Positions 55,786 to 59,564 of a stretch of 59,564 nt of DNA are shown here, one piece after another. Where the stretch lies: assembly GCA_014804245.1 (NCBI GenBank), contig JAAVAE010000027.1, positions 1-59,564 on the forward strand, given 5' to 3'. The notes beneath the pieces are model-generated. The model was not told the origin of the DNA and made no database searches. It saw only the letters and a program-made list of their open reading frames with translations. Positions within the stretch are counted from its first letter, which is position 1; the number at the start of each line of letters is the position of its first letter. The position numbers and the translations under genes are program-made. This DNA is from Lachnospiraceae bacterium. GTDB taxonomy: Bacteria > Bacillota > Clostridia > Lachnospirales > Lachnospiraceae.

Positions 55786-55937
55786 AAAGATTCTAATTGT
55801 CCTTCTCCCTCTCTTTCCATATGATAACCCCCACAGATAAGTGGTAGTGGAACAGATTTATTAATTGACTTTGCAAAAGAATGATTAGTACTGCCGATAA
55901 AACCACATTCACAACACTGATAAGAGAAATAATTTAT
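55755..55937 (-). pseudogene. Possible small cysteine-rich gene remnant
   Basis: On the minus strand about 60 codons read SYQCCECGFIGSTNHSFAKS and on to LICGGYHMEREGEGQ. The CxxCG...ICGG cysteines suggest a zinc site. No start codon is in frame; the ATG with MEVIV just upstream is one frame off. It may be a frameshifted small protein. Support is weak. Confidence 0.3.
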
Positions 55938-56010
55938 TTACAATTACTTCCATATATGTTACCATCCTATTAGAACTATTGTTCCGAATCAATACAAATA
56001 GGAGGTCATT

Positions 56011-56223
56011 ATGGCACGTACAAAGAAAGTTATCCTTACACCAGAAGAACAATTAGAAAAACTTACTTCCGATATCGAAGCGGCTAAGATAAGTATAAAA
56101 GAGATGGAAAAACAGAAAAAAGAGATTGAGGCGCAAATCAAAATAAATCGTCTGGCTGAATTGGACGAACTGATTACTGCAAGCGGAAAGAGTTTTGAAG
56201 AGGTTAAGGCATTGTTGAGCTGA
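56011..56223 (+). CDS. Small coiled-coil protein at the end of the tail locus
   Basis: This 70-residue, highly charged coiled-coil protein (LTPEEQLEKLTSDIEAAKIS...INRLAELDELI) has AGGAGGTC before the ATG. Proteins of this form occur in prophage-rich Lachnospiraceae loci. The function is unknown. A strong terminator follows and closes the locus. Confidence 0.65.
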   Translation: MARTKKVILTPEEQLEKLTSDIEAAKISIKEMEKQKKEIEAQIKINRLAELDELITASGKSFEEVKALLS

Positions 56224-56255
56224 AACGGAAACGGTAAAAAATAATAACGTTGTTT

Positions 56256-56291
56256 AAGAAGAAGGATAAAATTGCAATCCTTCTTCTTTTT
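56256..56291 (+). terminator. Strong terminator closing the tail locus
   Basis: AAGAAGAAGGAT pairs perfectly with ATCCTTCTTCTT (56277-56288) and is followed by TTT. It also faces the converging minus-strand gene. Confidence 0.85.
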
Positions 56292-56309
56292 GATATAATG
56301 GTTAATCTT

Positions 56310-57236
56310 TTAATTATATACCGTTATATTATCTATTATACATTTATTGGAACTACTGGACGAATTATATTCTATCGTTAACAATGAGCAATTGTTAATA
56401 GGTATATCTTCTTCGCTAAATGGTTCTGTTGTTTTAGTTAATGCAGGCGATGTATAAACAACTGTATCATCAGCTTTAATTGTTATAATTCCTGTTTCGT
56501 TCATAACTGCATTATCACGAATTGATATATTACACTTGAGCAAAGAATATTCACCATTTAAATTATATATTATTGAACATGTTTTATTATAAAATTGCAG
56601 CGCGTTAGTATGTATATTTCCATATGAATCCGTCAAATTATTTTCATACTCTGCACCTAATGAATTAAGAATCCATTCATCTAATAGACTAGATTTTTCT
56701 TTTATAATCTTACCTATGTACATAGTATCATCTTGAATAGATATACTATTTTTAGAACCTATTAGACTCTTAACAAATTCATCCGAATAATATATCCTAT
56801 TATTAATGATTGCAGATGACTTTGTTGAATTAATCGGAATATTTTCCCCATTAACTGATAATCCAATATCCTTAAACTGAATATCCGGACTATCATTTAA
56901 TTGTTGTTCTAATTCTTGTACTCTCGTATTCGTTTGGTTTTCATAATCTTCAATTTTATTACTAGCCTCAGTTAGTTCATCAAAATATTTTATATTTTGA
57001 TCTGTTAATGATTTATTTTGTTTTTGCAGATTTTGATAATCTTCAACTAAATCTTTAATATCATTAATTGTAACTTCATTACCGTCACCAATGATATTAA
57101 CCATATCACCCATAACTTCGTTAATTTCATTTTGGATGTTTTTCTGTTCAGAACTTTTCCCAGCATTTAATCCAATAATTGCTGCGGATATAGTCGCTCC
57201 AGCACCAATTAATGCTGCCAATATTGTTTTATTCAT
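56310..57236 (-). CDS. Membrane-anchored coiled-coil protein with NPCBM-like domain
   Basis: This 308-residue protein starts at the ATG at 57236 (AGGAGAGGTG upstream). An N-terminal membrane helix (TILAALIGAGATISAAIIGL) is followed by a coiled coil (about residues 35-110). A short beta module follows (SVNGENIPINSTKSSAIINN), then a C-terminal beta-sandwich (about 195-305) that resembles NPCBM-type carbohydrate-binding domains. A plus-strand neighbour with the same layout starts 230 bases away, divergently. Confidence 0.6.
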   Translation of the reverse strand: MNKTILAALIGAGATISAAIIGLNAGKSSEQKNIQNEINEVMGDMVNIIGDGNEVTINDIKDLVEDYQNLQKQNKSLTDQNIKYFDELTEASNKIEDYENQTNTRVQELEQQLNDSPDIQFKDIGLSVNGENIPINSTKSSAIINNRIYYSDEFVKSLIGSKNSISIQDDTMYIGKIIKEKSSLLDEWILNSLGAEYENNLTDSYGNIHTNALQFYNKTCSIIYNLNGEYSLLKCNISIRDNAVMNETGIITIKADDTVVYTSPALTKTTEPFSEEDIPINNCSLLTIEYNSSSSSNKCIIDNITVYN

Positions 57237-57303
57237 AAACACCTCTCCTCTTATGTCGATAAGAAAATTTTATCATAAACATTAGATATTTTCTTTTGAA
57301 TTA

Positions 57304-57358
57304 TAGCGCATCACAATTAGCGCATTGGGTATGAATTATTAAAATTCGACGCGTCGAA
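57304..57358. promoter_or_regulatory. Operator-like repeats between the divergent NPCBM-like genes
   Basis: Two direct copies of TAGCGCAT (57304-57311 and 57318-57325) and a perfect palindrome TTCGACGCGTCGAA (57345-57358) lie in the shared intergenic region. A TATAAT at 57406-57411 may be the -10 of the plus-strand gene. Confidence 0.5.
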
Positions 57359-57468
57359 ATAATTGATAAATGAACATTTTGATAGTATTCCCCTATAGCT
57401 TACTGTATAATATATATGCAAGGATTGCAAAAGTATAAATACATCTTATATGTATAGGAGAATACTAG

Positions 57469-58224
57469 ATGGACAAAGAGATTATAGCCGCATGGATAAA
57501 TGGAAAATCTGCAATTATAGGTGCTGCAATAGGTGGTATCTGTTTAATTATATCTGCTGTAATTGGTTTATTTTCCACTAATGATTTAAAAAATGATTAT
57601 AAAGAATTACAGCTTAACCAAATTGAACTGGAAGGGAAAATAAATATATTACAAGAAGAATATTCTAAGCTGGAAGAACAAAGTGAAATCGAAAAACAAA
57701 CCATAAATAATTTGAAGGAACAAAATAAAATTTGGGAAGAAGAGATCAATAACTTAAAAGAAGAAATAAAGACATTAGGTATACATAAAATAAGCATCTT
57801 TGATTTAGAAGCTACCAATTCAGATGAAAGAAATTGGTTTAATTATTCAGATGGTTACTCTTCTGAATGCTTTGTTGACAAAGATGGCAATGAGTATTTA
57901 ACAGCTCACATGAGTTTTCATCATGGCACAGATAAGAGAGATATTTTAAACCCCACATATCTACTAGATAATGAATATTCTCTTTGTGAAGGACAAATTG
58001 TGTGGTCTTTAGTAAATGAAGATTCTAAAGAGAAAGCATGGATAGAATTTTATTCAGGAGATACATTGCTTTATACTACAAAGGCAATAACTGCCGATAG
58101 TGAACCGGTGGATTTTACTTTTAGTATAGAAGGTGTAAAAGAGTTAAAAATTGTTAAAAATGGAACTGAACCATCATATGGCAGATTGACAATTATTTAT
58201 CCTTACTTGAATTTAATCGAATAA
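57469..58224 (+). CDS. Membrane-anchored coiled-coil protein with NPCBM-like domain (second copy)
   Basis: This 251-residue protein has a membrane helix (AIIGAAIGGICLIISAVIGL, about residues 15-34), a coiled coil (about 40-103) and a C-terminal beta-sandwich (about 108-248, containing the tryptophan segment QIVWSLVNEDSKEKAWIEFY). The order of parts is the same as in the divergent neighbour, though the sequences have drifted far. It is probably cell-surface facing. The function is unknown. Confidence 0.6.
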   Translation: MDKEIIAAWINGKSAIIGAAIGGICLIISAVIGLFSTNDLKNDYKELQLNQIELEGKINILQEEYSKLEEQSEIEKQTINNLKEQNKIWEEEINNLKEEIKTLGIHKISIFDLEATNSDERNWFNYSDGYSSECFVDKDGNEYLTAHMSFHHGTDKRDILNPTYLLDNEYSLCEGQIVWSLVNEDSKEKAWIEFYSGDTLLYTTKAITADSEPVDFTFSIEGVKELKIVKNGTEPSYGRLTIIYPYLNLIE

Positions 58225-58324
58225 TATATGGGGTATTCAACGTTCGTATATTCTGAAACATTTGATAGTAATCCATCAGCAGCAAATACCATAGAAATAT
58301 CTTAACAATTCCTTAAATGTGAAA

Positions 58325-58360
58325 AGTCGGTATAACCCTCATTACTGGGCTACACCGACT
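58325..58360. other. Intergenic hairpin between converging genes
   Basis: AGTCGGT pairs with ACCGACT, with inner CCC/GGG pairing. It lacks a T-run on either side, so it is only a possible terminator for the two converging genes. Confidence 0.4.
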
Positions 58361-58398
58361 AATCGAAACATACTTCCTCGTGACCAAAAACATAAGTT

Positions 58399-58947
58399 TT
58401 AAGCATCTTTTATTTTAGAGCAAAAGTCCTTTATCTCATCTTTTCTGTTCTCCAATTCCTCCTTATATTCAACAGAGCAAAGTCCTAAACTTCCGCTTGG
58501 CATTATTTCCAAATGACCATAAAAATGCTCCATACTTTCAATTATCCTATTACATTCTTTCATATTTGGACCTGTGCGCAATGCAATGGAATATCCCTTT
58601 TTGCCGCTGCTAATTGTAGCATGCGGTTCATGCGTATTACACCAAGGTGTGCATCGATCAATAAACGCTTTAAATTGTCCGGGAACATCCGCCCAATAAG
58701 ATGGAGAAACAGAAATGATAATATCTGCCCACTCGTATTGCACTATAACCTTTATCACATCATCATTTTGAATGCATTTTGCCGTTTTGTGGCAACTCCT
58801 GCATCCTTTACAGAACTTGATATCATAGTCATCAATACAAATACTTCTAATATCATATTCGCCATCTAAAAAGGAATGTACAATTTTTATTATCTCTGCA
58901 GTTGCTCCATTTCTTACAGGACTACAATTAACTAATAATAAATTCAT
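58399..58947 (-). CDS. NADPH-dependent FMN reductase / flavodoxin-fold protein
   Basis: This 182-residue protein begins LLLVNCSPVRNGATAEII, the phosphate-binding loop of the FMN reductase family. It has a CKGCRSCHKTAKCIQNDD cysteine cluster typical of iron-sulfur flavoproteins of this group, and SPSYWADVPGQFKAFIDR for the flavin ring. It likely reduces a quinone, flavin or other small molecule. AAGGAG precedes the ATG. It follows the DUF2442 gene by 13 bases and may share its transcript. Confidence 0.85.
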   Translation of the reverse strand: MNLLLVNCSPVRNGATAEIIKIVHSFLDGEYDIRSICIDDYDIKFCKGCRSCHKTAKCIQNDDVIKVIVQYEWADIIISVSPSYWADVPGQFKAFIDRCTPWCNTHEPHATISSGKKGYSIALRTGPNMKECNRIIESMEHFYGHLEIMPSGSLGLCSVEYKEELENRKDEIKDFCSKIKDA

Positions 58948-58960
58948 GGTATGAAACTCC

Positions 58961-59242
58961 TTATACTATTCTTTCCACTGATTCAGGTAAACTGTATAAA
59001 GTGTCCGGATCAATATCTATACATTCGCTTTCGTTCCTATCTCCTGCAACATCCCATGCAAGAGTATCGTTTAATATGGTACAAGATTCCATAAAAACAT
59101 CAATATCACTTACTTTTGAAAATACTTCCGTGTGCAAAAATGGCTTTGCGTCATACAAAACAATTTTACCATCGGAAAAATAAACCGATACTGTAAAATC
59201 TTTATGCGGTATTACTTGCACTATTTCCAGAAAATAATCCAT
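58961..59242 (-). CDS. DUF2442 family protein (antitoxin-like)
   Basis: This 93-residue protein has the DUF2442 layout: VIPHKDFTVSVYFSDGKIVL, then LNDTLAWDVAGDRNESECID. The start at 59242 is preceded by GGAGGTG. DUF2442 genes commonly follow DUF4160 genes and are thought to form toxin-antitoxin-like pairs. Here they are 11 bases apart. Confidence 0.82.
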   Translation of the reverse strand: MDYFLEIVQVIPHKDFTVSVYFSDGKIVLYDAKPFLHTEVFSKVSDIDVFMESCTILNDTLAWDVAGDRNESECIDIDPDTLYSLPESVERIV

Positions 59243-59253
59243 GAACACACCTC

Positions 59254-59514
59254 CTATATTAGCGGATTAATTCTATTTAAAAGTTTTCCATCCTTTGCCA
59301 ATTCCCAGTTTTGCATTAGTTCATCTTGGTGTATTATGGCCCATGCAAGAATTAATTTCAATTGCCTGCTAGGAAATCCGCCCTTGATAACTTTTCCCTT
59401 TATAATATCCACAATAATTTTATTACCATTATATTCTGCATGAAAATGTGGAGGGTTATGATCATCATAGTACATTGTAACTCTAATTCCATAGAACATA
59501 GATATCTCTGGCAT
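59254..59514 (-). CDS. DUF4160 family protein (toxin-like)
   Basis: This 86-residue protein shows the DUF4160 signature: MPEISMFYGIRVTMYYDDHN, then PPHFHAEYNG and a C-terminal LAWAIIHQDELMQNWE. It is the first gene of a DUF4160-DUF2442 pair. Its toxin role is a prediction from gene pairing, not shown. AAGGAG precedes the ATG at the right edge of the window. Confidence 0.82.
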   Translation of the reverse strand: MPEISMFYGIRVTMYYDDHNPPHFHAEYNGNKIIVDIIKGKVIKGGFPSRQLKLILAWAIIHQDELMQNWELAKDGKLLNRINPLI

Positions 59515-59564
59515 TTTGGGTGTGCTCCTTTTTTCTTATTGCCATTATTATATCAAACTCCACT

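Noticed and set aside
24006-56300. Attachment-site duplication of the tRNA-Glu 3' end, and an integrase
   Set aside because: I searched by eye for the T-arm and acceptor sequence near the right end and for a tyrosine or serine recombinase. Neither was found in the window.
1-59564. CRISPR arrays
   Set aside because: No regularly spaced repeats of 24-40 bases are present. The CCCTCA and TTTTGCCA clusters are too short and irregular.

Overview
The window looks like the chromosome of a low-GC Firmicute, most likely a gut Lachnospiraceae (Blautia/Dorea/Clostridium-like). This is inferred from base composition, strong AGGAGG ribosome binding sites, a clostridial-type pyruvate phosphate dikinase, agr-like and NimA-like genes, and the style of the tail genes. 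No 16S rRNA gene is present, so the genus is not fixed.

Region 1 (1-14450, almost all minus strand) is an accessory zone with much decay. It holds a hicAB toxin-antitoxin module with a readable operator-promoter, an AraC regulator overlapping an MFS transporter, a metallo-beta-lactamase fragment, a lipoprotein, a wrecked agr-type sensor/regulator pair, a NimA-like and MATE efflux pair behind an attenuator-like leader, a frameshifted IS256-family element, a TPR protein with a small coupled partner, and an unrecognised HExxH protein with its own partner. Region 2 (15150-24005) looks like core genome: ppdK, a glycerophosphodiester phosphodiesterase, an MFS transporter, an ABC-F ATPase, a PHP-HAD fusion protein and tRNA-Glu(CTC).

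Region 3 (about 24006-56291) is the striking part. It is a phage-tail-like locus directly downstream of the tRNA. It has a control region, a tail tube, a tape measure, distal tail and hub proteins, several fibre proteins, a holin and a GH25 endolysin. I find no terminase, portal, capsid, head-completion, sheath, replication or integrase gene, so it reads as a headless, non-contractile (F-type or monocin-like) tailocin. Where a phage would carry its head genes it encodes a 973-residue single-chain RNA polymerase of the YonO/eukaryotic RdRP superfamily (27198-30119), with the DFDMD metal triad and four further family motifs. The control region (26085-26633) has two overlapping, face-to-face near-consensus promoters sharing one perfect LexA/SOS box. 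It also has a separate small RNA gene with its own promoter and terminator, and an intrinsic terminator just downstream of the rightward promoter. Leftward genes encode a sigma-70-like protein and a DUF262/ParB-like protein.

The tape measure gene is split by a 2243-nt group I intron whose splice sites can be read from P1 and P10 pairings. The intron carries an oppositely transcribed Zn-ribbon plus lipoprotein unit with its own promoter. The late operon also carries a cysteine desulfurase with intact active-site residues, and at least seven intrinsic-terminator-like hairpins. My working model, which is inference, is this: DNA damage relieves LexA, the YonO-like polymerase is made, and it transcribes the tail and lysis genes, possibly through the terminators. 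Particles are then released by holin and endolysin.

Region 4 (56292-59564) holds a divergent pair of membrane-anchored coiled-coil proteins with similar C-terminal domains, a flavodoxin-fold reductase, and a DUF4160/DUF2442 toxin-antitoxin-like pair.
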